Shown piece by piece: positions 10,609 through 23,500 of a stretch of 64,000 nt of DNA. This DNA is from Pieris napi (Eukaryota > Arthropoda > Insecta > Lepidoptera > Pieridae), in the NCBI RefSeq assembly GCF_905475465.1, contig NC_062257.1, forward strand, positions 2,046,001-2,110,000, written 5' to 3'. The position numbers and the translations under genes were made by a program. Numbering within the stretch: position 1 is the stretch's first letter; each line of letters opens with the position of its first letter. The notes below the pieces were generated by a model. It did no database searches, had not been told where the DNA came from, and saw nothing but the letters and a program-made list of their open reading frames with translations.

Positions 10609-12073
10609 TCACAACAGTTAATAAACTAACATAAAAAAAACATTAACTTAAAACAAATTTAAAAACACAAAAAAGTAACTTAAAAAGGACACATAACAAA
10701 AAATAGGACAAGATCAAAAATAAAAATGAAGGCTGCTGGTTTTGGTAACTCGTCGTTTCGTCACGGGATAAAAATAAAATAAACGCACAGGCATCAGCAG
10801 GAACACAACACAAGCAAAAGCAGGAGGACAACACAAGAAGAAGCAGGAGCACAAGCAAAAGCATAAAGAGCACAAGCAAGAGCACTGAGAAAAAAGGTTC
10901 AGGTTTAGGCATAAGCAAATTTTGTCTGACCACTATTTATTAAATTGTCCGTTTCTTAGACTTTACGTAATTTTATTTTATTTTGTTTTTGTTTATTTCC
11001 ATTTTTTACGCATTCAATATCATCATTTTGCAACATATTCCATTTAATTTAATCAATTTTTATTTCTAAATTCTCATAAATATTTTTTTCATGTTGTCAC
11101 TTTGACAACTTTTCTTTTTCGAATGAAAATAAAAAAACAATGTCATTTGTACATTAATACAATGTACAAATGACATTGTATTTATCAATGTTGCTCGGTG
11201 GTAAACAAATAAAACCCTTACGCAAATAGACACAGAAAAACTGATACTCTGTTTCGCTCGCACTTAAGTATTTCACGTTAATGCCTTCTCTCTTTAGTTA
11301 TTATCGTTATTTTAGAAGCTCATCTAGTTCTACTCTATCTACGCTAAATTATGTTGATTTTACCTCTACTAAAATATATGTGATATTGACAGTACTAAAA
11401 CCGAATGACAATTGACATAGTTTGAAGTCTCAAGTTTATGCAATTAACAAATATAGAATTTTGATCATTTGATAAGACCTACTTTTCTTCTAATTTACCT
11501 TCTTTAGATGTGTTCTTCTAATCAACCACGAGTCACTATAGTCGTATTTTTAATTAGACGAAGCCAACTGACAGTAGCTAATGTCACTTTGTAAAATAAT
11601 GTTGCCACATTTAAAGTAATAGTGATGCATTCAGTTCTTGTTCAATCAGATGAATGAACAATGAGTGTGAATAGTCAATCATTTCAAACAATAAAATAAT
11701 ATTATTTCTATTTCAAAATTGTATAAAAGTGCTCTGATATAAGTTAGGTACTAGTACTATGTAACTACAATCAGTTTTTTGACGTCTTATTGCAAAGCGC
11801 GGCGCGGCGACTAGTGCCATCACCGATCATTAATTCAGGGGTTTTTACTTTGTCACAACACTATTTTTATTTCATTAAAAACTGACAACACCGTAAACGT
11901 CAGTTGATATCGTCTAATTAAAAATTCGACTATAGGTATACCGTATACCTAAAACTACAACCAAAACCATAAGTTTACTGTTTAGCTACGTGACTAGTGA
12001 CTACACAGTACTCTTGCTATACCGATTTGCAAGCGATTTAACCGTGGTTGTAAGTAAATATTCATGAATAGTC
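10609..12073. other. Retroelement 5' flank and COA1 upstream region
   Basis: 10640-10930 is low-complexity, dominated by short AGCA/CAAGCA/GGAG-rich repeats. It probably belongs to the 5' UTR of the minus-strand retroelement; the open minus frame across it is only a repeat effect. The rest is AT-rich, with a strong hairpin at 11137-11179. The COA1 promoter should lie just before 12074, but no TATA box was seen. Confidence 0.35.
11137..11179. repeat. Perfect 19-bp inverted repeat with 5-nt loop
   Basis: The left arm 11137-11155 (ACAATGTCATTTGTACATT) is the exact complement of the right arm 11161-11179, with loop AATAC. No similar copy was noticed elsewhere in the window. Confidence 0.7.
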
Positions 12074-12463
12074 ATGATTAACGTGTCTAATTCAAAACTC
12101 ATGCAAATTGCCGCTATTGGCGGGTTTATCGTTGTAAGTACTGGCTTTTATCTACAGAATAAACTCATAGAAAAAGTGCGGGAAATGGACTATTATAAGG
12201 TCGCAATGAAAAAACTAAGATCTCACCCAGGTGCCGTTTACCACTTAGGGGAACCAATAAAAGATAAGCGCTTTAAAATTACAGATAACGAAAATAATTA
12301 TTGTGACCAAAAACTAGCTAGATTTAAAGTGCCAGTAAGTGGGACAAAAGATCGAGGAAGTTATTTTTTCTGGGCTATAAATGAGGGTGACAGTTGGTCA
12401 CTAACAAAAGCAGAATTGGAATTAAAATCAAAACCAGATGAAAGATTAGTTATTATAAAATAA
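12074..12463 (+). CDS. COA1: Cytochrome c oxidase assembly factor 1 homolog
   Basis: Single-exon ORF of 129 codons. A hydrophobic segment at about residues 9-27 is a single membrane anchor, followed by the COA1 domain: YYKVAMKKLRSHP, then a LGEPI block, and a VPVSGTKDRG turn leading into the final strands (about 36-125). COA1 is an inner mitochondrial membrane protein with a Tim21-like fold that supports early steps of cytochrome c oxidase (and in some animals complex I) assembly. Length is close to the animal family (about 130-150 aa). A poly(A) signal AATAAA lies about 40 bases after the stop. The next gene, Lsm10, starts only 117 bases downstream on the same strand. Confidence 0.85.
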   Translation: MINVSNSKLMQIAAIGGFIVVSTGFYLQNKLIEKVREMDYYKVAMKKLRSHPGAVYHLGEPIKDKRFKITDNENNYCDQKLARFKVPVSGTKDRGSYFFWAINEGDSWSLTKAELELKSKPDERLVIIK

Positions 12464-12580
12464 TAGATTCAGTCAAAAATTGTATATAATGTAGCAATTA
12501 GTGAAATAAATGGTTAAATATTTATAGTATTTTGATTAACACCCTATTATGTTGGTTTCAGCCTATTAACAGTATTTAAA

Positions 12581-13611
12581 ATGTTTATTGGTAAATCTAA
12601 AGAGAAATTCTCCTATCACAACACATTGCTATGTTTAGTCAAGTCATTAGAAAATAAAAGCATAACTGTTGATCTTCGGAATGATTCATGTGTGTGTGGA
12701 CAACTAACATTGGTAGATGGGTTAGTATTTAAAAGTTTTTGCCAATATCTATATATTTTCAGAATTAATAACTAATTTAAACAACATACTGTATTCCCTA
12801 ATAATTGTTTTTTTTTTTACAACATGGGTAAATATAATCTATATTTATTTTTACAGATATATGAACTTATCTTTATCTAATGCTGTGTTTTGTGATCCCC
12901 AAGGCCATGAATACTTATTTGAAAATATTTTTATTCATGCAAGAAATGTAAGATATGTTCACATTCCCCAGTCAGTAAGTATTTTTTTTAAATCCAGTTA
13001 ATAACTTCAGTTCAACAATGAAATCTAATTAATCTTCATTTACTTACAAATAAACAATTACAGTGGTTACTTACCTATGAAGACTAAATTACGGGTTGGA
13101 TGGTAATATCCTCTTAATAAATACTACAGACTCTGCCTATTTCACTATTAGGAACATGTTTTATTATTATTCAGTGATTTTTTATAATAATTAAAGCTAG
13201 GCCAATAAAACAGAATTATCTAGTTGCAATGTAAAATTCACCATAAACGAAAACATTAAGATTTAAAAATAAAAAAAAGTACACATCAAATTAAGAACCT
13301 CCTACTCCATATTTTTTTTAATTCAGTTAGAAATTCAATATTGCTTGTGTTGGCATGGTATCAACACGGCTTACTTATAAATAGCATCAAAAAATAGTTC
13401 TGCCATATTTGAAGATTTTTGTATAGTTAAAGAAATGTATTGTCTTTTGTAGATTAATATTATAACAGCTATAAAACAAGAGCTACGCTGCAATAAAAGG
13501 GAGCCAAGAGAAAGACCGACAGCCAAATCCAGAAAAGTACAAAAGGCTATGAGGCAACATTTAGAAACGGTGAAATCTTTATATGTAGATCCAGCATTGC
13601 CGCCAAAATAA
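12581..13611 (+). CDS. Lsm10: U7 snRNA-associated Sm-like protein LSm10
   Basis: Three exons, 12581-12720, 12857-12974 and 13453-13611, give 138 aa with all joins in frame (GG|gttagt to tttacag|A; TCA|gtaagt to ttgtag|ATT). The Sm fold is clear: the Sm1 half has ITVDLRNDSCVCGQL and a MNLSLSNAVF strand, and the Sm2 half has IFIHARNVRYVHIP, nearly identical in animal LSm10. A basic tail follows (KREPRERPTAKSRK). LSm10 replaces SmD1 in the heptameric ring of the U7 snRNP, which cleaves histone pre-mRNA 3' ends in the nucleus. The first donor is GTTAGT rather than GTAAGT. A poly(A) signal lies at 13723-13728. The gene is tail to tail with cry2. Confidence 0.9.
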
Positions 13612-14529
13612 CTTTAACACAGATTATATAGATGTATGTTTTTTTGCCAGCAGTCTGTAGACGCCTTATCTTACGTATATTGTATTTACGTAGACAGGTC
13701 AAAAACATTGCAAGGCTTATTTAATAAACAAGCAGCTCAGCCTATTTGCCTCTTTTATCTTCATAGAATATACGTAAACTATGGCGTTTATAAAAATACC
13801 TTAAAACCTATTTAATGTGAATCTTGTGTGTAACTCGACAATAAAATTTCAATTACCTATCTTTTGCCTTGTCATTCTCCTTGTATAAAATCTAATGTTC
13901 TATTCAAGCTTTCCCAATATTATGCTGAACTATGATGGATTTGGCATCACAGCGAATAACACAAACTTGGATTATGCCTATAATTACGTCATTGACAGTT
14001 GACACGATGTTTTTGGCGGTAAAATTTTGGTTTACCTCTATTAAATCTGTGGTTAAGAGTTTCATGAGTCAAGAGTTGTGGTGTCACCAAACAATTTTAG
14101 AGGGTTTCCCTCCTAATTGCTGTAAAGCCTTAAATATTATGAATTATGTAATTACCAGTATTATAGAAAATTAAGAAAGCCTTATTAGAAATAATTATGT
14201 ATTTATATAAAACCATTTTCTTTATTGTAGGCCATTCTAAATTTAGAAATAAATTTGCCTTTATAATTTAAAAAAAATCTGTAAAACTATTAATTAAAGA
14301 CATTCAAAAATTATACTTTTCTATTCAAGTTTTACATAATAAATTGCACTAAGATCTTTTCGAAATATATTACAATGTTTAATTATAGTTTCAAAACTGC
14401 TAAATCTCTGACATTTGACAGTTCTCATAACTCCAGTTTCAAAACCGTCACTTGTCAATAAACATGACAGTTTAATAAACTCCAACTGTCAACTGACATT
14501 TGACAGTTCCCGCTCAGATTTAACGGCTC
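13612..14529. other. Convergent 3' region between Lsm10 and cry2
   Basis: Holds the Lsm10 3' UTR (AATAAA at 13723-13728) and the cry2 3' UTR on the minus strand (candidate signal: TTTATT on the plus strand at 14221-14226, about 300 bases past the cry2 stop). 14400-14520 contains several short copies of tgacatttgacagtt of unknown meaning. Confidence 0.4.
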
Positions 14530-17500
14530 TCAATTTTTGTGTGACTCAGGACTATGTTCGGGTAAACCAAGAACCTGTCGATCACTATTGATAACCATTT
14601 GCTCTATCTTTCCATTTTCATCCTCTCCTTGCTTTAAATCATACTCATTTAGGGGTGTGTCCATATAATTCCCTTCAATATTGTTCATATCATTGTACTT
14701 TTTCTCTGTATCCGAAGAATCATATGTGAACGTCTCCTTTTCTTCTTTGAAGTCATCTTCTGTTTTATCTTTGTAAGCTATATTCAGTTCACCGTTCATA
14801 ACATAGTGTTCCTTAGGTGGGCATAGGGGCTGTTGGTATATTTTCGTTGTCTTCTGTTGTTGCACTAACACAACTTGCTTGAATAGAGATTTTGAATTAT
14901 CCAATATGGGGCGAATGTAACTAGCTGGACGAATAAAAATGTCATCTTCCTTCCGCTGTGTGTCTGGAGGACTCGAACTCTGTCCTTCAGGGGTGGTATT
15001 GCACAGGAAATTTGACTGATTGATACTGGTGATTATTGATGTGGGACTCGGAGATGACTGCATCACATTCGGACGTTGTACGATTTGAGGATTCAGAACC
15101 CCTGAAGAAAAAAAAAACATTTGAATAATATATACGTTTTTTATTTCATTTAATTTTTTATATATTACGGATCATCTGATGTTAGGAGATACAGGTCTTT
15201 GAAGAATTGGAACGCTCTTTTCTATTCTTAGGCCCGTCATTGTCAAATATGTCTAACGTCAAAAATACTTTGACAATTCTAAAAACTAATTTAGCCATTT
15301 CAAGATAAACAGAATTTAAGATTCACAAAATCGGTAAAAGTTTCACGGTTTTAGTAAAATTAAAGATCATAAGATATCGTAGGTTAAGATGCTAAATCAA
15401 ATACGTTTTTGTCATTTAGCCTAACAGATAAAAATTCGAAGCTAGCGGCCATCTTGGAATTACCATGAACTTTATTCTCACGTAATACTTAAACCTCTGG
15501 TAAAACCAATTATAACAAAAGTGACCTCACCTTGAGGTCTAAACTTCGCCAGCTGTGCGTACACCTGTTTGATCCTCTCAATATTGACCAGCGAAGTCTT
15601 GGCATGGTCAACTATGGGCATGGGGTAGTCCCTCCCTACAACGCATCTCGCCGCCTGTTGGACGCTAGATGGCGCCATCCACGGCTCGTGTATATATCGT
15701 GTCGGCATATTTTTTAACGCGGGAATATATTTCCTGTAATAACGTTTTAATAAACGATTGTTACTGGAGGTCATACCTAGACAAAAACTATGTACTATCC
15801 GATTTTTAATTCCGTAGAATTCTGACAGCTATCATTTTTTGACATGTCAGAGATTACAAATACGAGTCTATACATACATTTTATTTGTTAGTGAATGTAT
15901 CCATTTAATTAAGTGCGGGGCTCACATTAAAAGTGGTTTTACGGCGAGTGATAATTACGTCCCTTTTCATCACAAACAGTAATAAACACACAAGTTATGA
16001 TAAAAAAATTGTTAAAGGTTGTCTAAACCTGGAATTAGTAGGTAGTGATACCAGCTAAAGAATAAAATAAAGTAATTAAACTTAATTCGATATATTGTTC
16101 GTGATATTAAAATATTTGTTATTTTTGGATTAAGTCACTTGAGTAAGGTAAAATACGTAGCATTTTTTTTATTGTCCTCAAATGGGTCATATTTGTCGCT
16201 TTTCGGTGGAGAACTTTTTAAGTTACTTTTGACGGCTCATTGGTCTAGTGGTTAGTACCCCTCACTGCGGATCCATGGGTCCCGGGTTCGATCCCCGGCT
16301 GAGACAAACATCGATGTGATGAGCATTTGGTGTTGTGCTTAGGTCTTGGGTGTTTAAATATGTATTTATATGTGTATGTATATTTGTTGCCTAGTACCCA
16401 TAACACAAGCTTCACCAGCTTACCATGGGACTAGGTCAATTGGTGTGAATTGTCCAATAAAAAAAAGAATAAAAAAAATAAAATAAAAAAAAAGTAGCAA
16501 CACTTATGAAATGTCAGAATTCTACGGAATTAAAAATCAGAGTATACGTTTATTAATAACAGTCAAAACAGACTACCAATAATGTTGGTTTGTGGACGCA
16601 CTTAGACTCTCAATAGGTCCGTTGTGCGTATACCAATAATATTATATAAGTAAATTTTCTGTGCATGAATAAACTTCTAATGAAGCGTTCAAGTATTACG
16701 TCACGTTTTTGGAGATGATTGACACCCCCCCCCCCCCATGTAACGCGCGGTAACGTTTTTCTGTACCCAATAGTAAACGTTTCGTGATCACACAGTGACT
16801 CTTTATACCTAACAGTTATCATTATGTGGTGTAAAGTACTGAAAAGTCGAAAATAATATTAACAATAACGCGTAATTCAATCCCCGCCCCGCATCGTAAC
16901 GTTTTACAAAAGGAACCCCCCCCCCCCTAAATTTGTTACGTAATACTTGAACGCTTCTAACTGGACTGAATTTGATGAAATTTTATGAGTTCAAGTGTAA
17001 TTAAAATGGTTTACAATATGATTTTTGTATTTAAGACGTGTACAGAAAGTTTGTTGGGTCTGTAAGTACCTTATAAAATCTCCGTTTGGATCAGTTTTTC
17101 GTCCGAATCGAACCGGACAATAGCAGTGGAAGAATTGTTGGAAGAACGATGAACAGGACAACCACATCCACATACCAGCGTTCACTGACCAGTCGGCATC
17201 CAAAAGTAATTCGTCAAAAACCTATGTATAACAAATTTATTAAATTGTCTAAAATCTTTTTGTGACGTAGTTATTATTAAACGACACGCATTGCATTGTT
17301 CTCGAAACGTCGTTGCGTGAACTGTCAACAAATATACCTTACTCTATCGGCTACGATATGTGTGAAAGAGAAAGACTAGTCGCATTCAACTTTATCTTAC
17401 TCTGTCGGCTACCATATGTGTGAAAGAGAAAGACTAGTCGCATTCAACTTTATCTTACTCTGTCGGCGACAATATGTGTGAAAGAGAAAGACTAGTCGCA

Positions 17501-20500
17501 TTCAACTTTATCTTACTCTATCGGCTACCATATGTGTAAAAGAGAAAACCTTGTGGAATTCAATACCATCTTACTCTGTCGGCTACAGTATGTGTAAAAG
17601 AGAAAGAATAGTCGAATTCAACTATGTATATCTACTCTATCGGTTACGATATGTCATAGTCGTAGAATAGTGACGGATCTGACAAATAGTAAAATTTACA
17701 GGGCAGCCATTTTAAAATAATATAATCATGTTAGTTTTAGTCGTAACTATTTTAATTCATATTCTGTTATTATGAAAATTGCCATACAAGCAAACAAAAA
17801 GGGTTGAAAAAAAAAAAATTAAAACATTAAATTACACAGTTTTCTAGAAACATCACGTTTCTATCAAATTCGTCACTTTACCGACTGATTAATTTGAAAT
17901 TTAAAACACATGGTTTTTTTTTTATGTAGCCATAATATTTAGTCAATGTAGTATCCAAATATGATAAAAAAGTGTACCTATTTTGTTTTTTTTTCAAATC
18001 CGACATTTTATGATCATGACGATGTGTGAAAGAGATAAAATTAGATTGCCCTTCGTTACCTTCACTACTATAAAAGAGCATTGATATAGCGTGTTATTGG
18101 GCCAGCAGCGCCATCTCTTGACAAAAAACAAACCTACCCTACCGTGACAATTGTAAACCATTAAACACTCTTCGGTGATAATTCTAAACAATTTAAACTT
18201 GCCTTCATTCCTTCCTCCCATGAAATCCAAAGATCACCACGAGTGAGAAAACACGCCACGGCATGTCGTGCCAAATGATGGATCCAGCCTTCCTCCCTCA
18301 ACTGCGTCATTATCGCATCAATCCACGGAAACCCTGTCTGACCCTACAAATAAACATTTCAATAACATGTGACGAAAAGTCCAAAGCATAAATTTAGCCA
18401 AAAGTACAAATCATAAATTAAACGAAAAGTCCATATCATAAATTTAGTTAAAAGTACAAATCATAAATTGAGCGAAAAGGCCATATCATAAATTGAGCGA
18501 AAAGTACAAAGCGTAAATTGAACGAAAAGGCCATATCATAAATTTAGTTAAAAGTACAAATCATAAATTGAGCGAAAAGTCCATATCATAAATTTAGTTA
18601 AAAGTACAAAGCATAAATTAAGCAAAAAGGCCACATCATAAATTTAGTTAAAAGTACAAATCATAAATTGAGCTAAAAGTCCATAGCTTACACTAACCAA
18701 AAGTCCTAAGAATAAATTAATCTAACTGTCTTATTCGAATATTGTAAAAATTTATACTACAGTGGTACCTCGACAAAGTTTAATTCGTTCCGTAACCTTA
18801 TTCGCATCTCAATGCAATTTATGTGCATCAGCAATCCAGATTTTGACGATTCAAAAGTGTACTTGGTTACCCACTTGAATAAAGATATTTTGAGTTTGAG
18901 TTTGAGCACCAAAAACACCATTTTTGTTAAGTGTTTTAAAAAAGAAAATGATTTCACGCTTTAATTCAATAGACATCTTCGGACCCATAGTTATAAAAAT
19001 AAATGTGATAATGTTTTGTATCTAGCTGTTGTGGTATCTGGCAGAATGACCAGCGCTGTGGAACTTTTTGCTCCTCAGCATAATGCTGAGCCAGGGCCAA
19101 TTACAACCACAGTACACACACATTACACACTAACGTACTTTGTTCTTTAAATTTTTTTTTTAATCATTATTATGTGTTTCGTGAGTAATAAATGTTATGT
19201 CTATACTATGTCTAAATGTACAAAAAGCAAAACCGAAAATCCTACTTGTCAAAAATGCCTCGAAAACGAGGAAAACAAGCAAAAAGAGGTCTAAGGCCGA
19301 GATGGGAGTTGTATGTTAGTGTGTTGTAGAGTATGTTAGTGTAGTGTGCGATTCCTCGTACCACAAATCTTGCTCTCATTACAAAGCAAAATACTCTCTA
19401 GACACTCGTTCATCGAGGTACAAAAAAAAATCAGTGGCGCTACAACCTTTTTAAGTCAGGCCCTCAGATTTCTGTATAATTCATGATCATTTGTCTATCT
19501 AATAGGCAAGTAGGTGATCAGCCTCCTAAACCTGACACACGCCGTCCACATAGGCAAGTGTCAGCCCCCTGTGCCTGACTCATGTCGACTTTTTGGGTCT
19601 AAGGCAAGCCGGTTTCCTCACGATGTTTTCCTTCGTACGAGTATTAAATGCGCACAAAGAAAGTCGATTTGTGCACAGCCGGGGATCGAACCTACGACAT
19701 CAGGGATGAGAGTCAGACGCTAAAGCAACACTGCTGCTTATATCGAGTTACCACTGTATTTAAATTATATTATTTATAAATAAAGAACAGAAAATATAGA
19801 AATAAAATTCTTACATTGGCCCATTTAACCAGTGCTTCCTGGTTTTTTTCCCACGGTATCTGTACGCAAATTGGATTTCCAACCATTCTATCAAAATTTG
19901 GGTTGCGAGTTGCGGCACAATAGAAAAACTCCCTCCACAGTATCTGTCCATGCAAAGATAGCGGAGGTCGAACCCTTTTAATCCTCTCATACAAATCGGT
20001 TAGTTGGTAGTAAAACAAACGCGTCGATAGACAACCGAATCTAAAATAAATATTACATTTAGTGTCGTTTTATCGATAAAAAATATATTATCTATGTTTA
20101 AAATTATAGATCTGTGGTATAAAATATTTTGGTCGAAATAATATAATAATCTGTGGTAAAGAATTTTAGCAAACAATTCGTATTCGATTCGATACATTAT
20201 ATAAAATGTTGTTAATATATGTAATAGATACCTATATTAACAAAAACTTCACGCCCTACAATTAATTATTATTGATTCAATCGAATTAATATATTGTATA
20301 TAATATATTTTTTGTACTATATTGGCCCAACAATTATAATTCTGTGTTATGAAAATATTTGGGTTCATATCTCTATGTTTAATAATCTGTGATAAAGAAT
20401 AAAAATCTGTCTAATCGTACTAAGTACCATTTCTTTTCACCATAGCGTCAACAATACGTTAGAAAGAGACAAAAGATAAAATAATTACAACTATTGGCTA

Positions 20501-23500
20501 TTTGACAGTATGAAAAATAAAGTGTAATTGAGCGTAATCTGTATAAAATATGGTTTTCAAAAGCGTTGAGTATAAATAATATATAATTAGAAATATAAAT
20601 TTTTATACATCAGTCACGTGACACAAAACCGTCACAGATTAAAAATAAATCGCCTGTCTAGGACATTAATAAAAAAAACTTAACATCTGTTTCCAGACAT
20701 GGTATGTCATAGCGACACATGCGACGCCATCTTAGCAAACGTTTTGGCGGGTTAAAATTATTAAAATTAAGCCAATAACAGAATTAAAAATGAAAATAAG
20801 TGGAATATCTGAGTTCTCTGTGCATCTATGTAATCTTTCTGATAATAACAAATTACATTATACAGTCAAATTATGACAAAATCCAAAATCCTTAACAATG
20901 AAATGTAATGGCGTCTTTATTGGGTTAAGATTTTAATATTTAACCTGTTCTTTTGCTTTCATAAATTATCTACAATTTTCTCATGAACATAAATAATAAT
21001 ATTTCAAATTAAAAAATGCATTCCAAATGTATTTTATTACGAATTTAAATATATCTTAAATTACTAGATTCCTTTTAATTCCACGAAATAAAACCCTATA
21101 AAAAAATAAACCTCAAGTGAAATACCTTAAATACGGTGATAGACCAGTCTGACTCGCCAACAAAGATTGTGGTGTCATTTTGGGTCTCCCAAATGAGGCG
21201 ACCCACGCTTTCCTCTCCAAATGTCTCTCTAAACGCGCCAAAGCTTCGGTCTCACCTCCAATCCAGACTGGCGCTTTTAGACCATCAGTTTCAAAACCTG
21301 AAAAAGATTTTTTTTAATTGAATATTTTTTACGGATGAAACGGAAAAATAAAAAAATCATGTGTCCAATTCACACGTGGTAGAACCTTGAAAAACAAAGT
21401 TTTTATAATTAAAATATGTAAATTAGACTTTTTCTCTATTTAAATGTAGGATCTTTTCTTTAAAAAAATATATTTTAATGTTAAGTTTTTATTTATAAGT
21501 TTAATATCAATCTTTAATTTGGTAAAAACTAAAATAATAAAAGTTTGAAATAAATTCACAAGAACCAATGTGGGAGAAAATGAGATAGGAAGCATTATAC
21601 AGTGTATAAACTTTTAATTAAGTGTAGTACGAAGTTTTCACTTCAAAAAGTTTCTATAACTAATGGTTTGTAAATAAAATTGATAAATAATCTAATTTTA
21701 TAATTAAACTACTTACTTGACTTACTTATTGAATTTTCATCAAATCTGTTTTTTTATTTCAGAAAATGTTCAAATACACACTAATTTAAAGTTTATACAC
21801 TGTATAATGCCTCCTATCTCACTCTCTCTCACGCCAAATCCTATTAATTTATGTGTCTGTCTCTTTTTACTGTCGCTTTTTCCGTTGCATCCGGTTTGAA
21901 ATCACAACGATTCTAAAGAAGTTTCACTTCAATAATATTAGCGTCACGAAAATGTGCAGCGTTATTGTCGAAGAAAAGTAAGAGAGCGATTGAGACCGAT
22001 TAAGAGAGTGAGAAAGGCGAATTACCTTATAGAAATTCTATTTTTAAAATTAAAATTTCGTAAAGAGAATTTATGAAATATTAGTATTTTAGATTTTATG
22101 CAAAATAATTTATTGAAATCTCAAATGACGAATTGTAAATTAAAATGCCACGCATTTTTGTTATCGAAGAAATAAATTAAATTTTTAATAATACTAGCTG
22201 ACCGGGCAAACGTCGTTTTGCCATGTATATCATTTATCATAAAAAATAGGGGTTGATTGTAGAAGGGTGAAAATTGAGGATTGTATGTATTTTTGTATGT
22301 TGTATCATAAAAAAATTGAAATTAAAAATTTTGTCTAAAAAATAAAATAACAATTTTAGGGGTGGACTACCCCGAACATTTAGGGGGATGAAAAATAGAT
22401 GTTGGCCGATTCTCATAGATACCGGATAAGCACAAAAAAATTCATCAAAATCGGTCAAGCCGTTTCGGAGGAGTATGGCAACGAAAACTGTGACACGAGA
22501 ATTTTATATATTAGATTTAAATGACTATTAAATTCCTAACATATCTTTCCTTTTCCCTCCCTCTAAGTCTCGGAAATCTAAAGTTTTAGATTTGTATAAA
22601 TATGAACAAGACTTAAAAAATTGTTTGCCAAAGAAGTTTCACTTCTGACATATTGTGTACTTTGTTCGCACGCACTTTTCTTTATCCAGTTTCAAGATTT
22701 CTGTTTCATGATTTATTTTTGGGTGCCCTCCACCATTTCCCTGATATTGCGTCTAGATTTAAGTGCCCTGTGTAGACAAATATCAGCTTCCTATCCCTGA
22801 CTATGCCTCAACTTTTTTTATCTAAGGCAAGCCGGTTTCCTCACGATGTTTTCCTTCACTGGTTGTAGCGTGTAATAACAGGTGAGCGATAAAAAAAACA
22901 TTTTAAAACTAATAAATAATAGTTAAAAAAACTAAAAAACACGCTTTTAAAGCACATCAAACTAAAAAGTGAAAAATAATTCCTAATTTAGGCTGAAAAT
23001 GGTAATGAACAAAAAATACTGGTATTATTGTGAAAAAGCGTGGGTTGCTCGATAGACGAAAAATATGGCACGTTTTAAACTATTATTTATTTTTTAGTTC
23101 ATTTTTTTTCGGATTATTGCATTGTCATCGATCTTTGACAGGTGCGCAAAGTTTGAATTAAATCTGTCCGTTAAAAGTGGGTCAAAATCGAATCCGAAGG
23201 AGTCGGTTACATACATACATACATACATACAGGTGAAGCTAATAAAAAGCGTGTAAAAATTCATTGACTTCGTGACGATACTACGAGAGCTGAATTTGGT
23301 AAAATTTAGTAATAAAAACGTACCAAGCTCCTCCAGCGTTGGAACTCCAAAACGATCATCATGGTCTGCGGATAGCGGTGTTGTAGCGCCATTTAAAGAT
23401 TCCAGCGTTATGGCCGCCTCTGAAAGCGGCGGGGCGGGCATACTTGCTATTAGCGCTTGAAATTGGTGGTATGTTAGTGGAGCTTTGCCACCATTCCTTT

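Larger units (their letters stand above)
18760..19756. mobile_element. Tc1/mariner/pogo-like element carrying nested insertions
   Basis: Ends CAGTGGTACCTCGA and TCGAGTTACCACTG are inverted and flanked by TA (18758-18759, 19757-19758). The inside includes a LINE 3'-UTR fragment (about 19025-19200) and a SINE (19431-19736). No transposase ORF is seen. In cry2 intron 5. Confidence 0.65.

Noticed and set aside
10643..10933. Leucine-rich 96-codon minus-strand frame resembling a membrane protein
   Set aside because: It is a translation of a low-complexity CAAGCA/AGGAG-type repeat next to the retroelement start; no family features.
17342..18699. CRISPR-like arrays
   Set aside because: These are direct tandem repeats without spacers, in introns of a eukaryotic gene.
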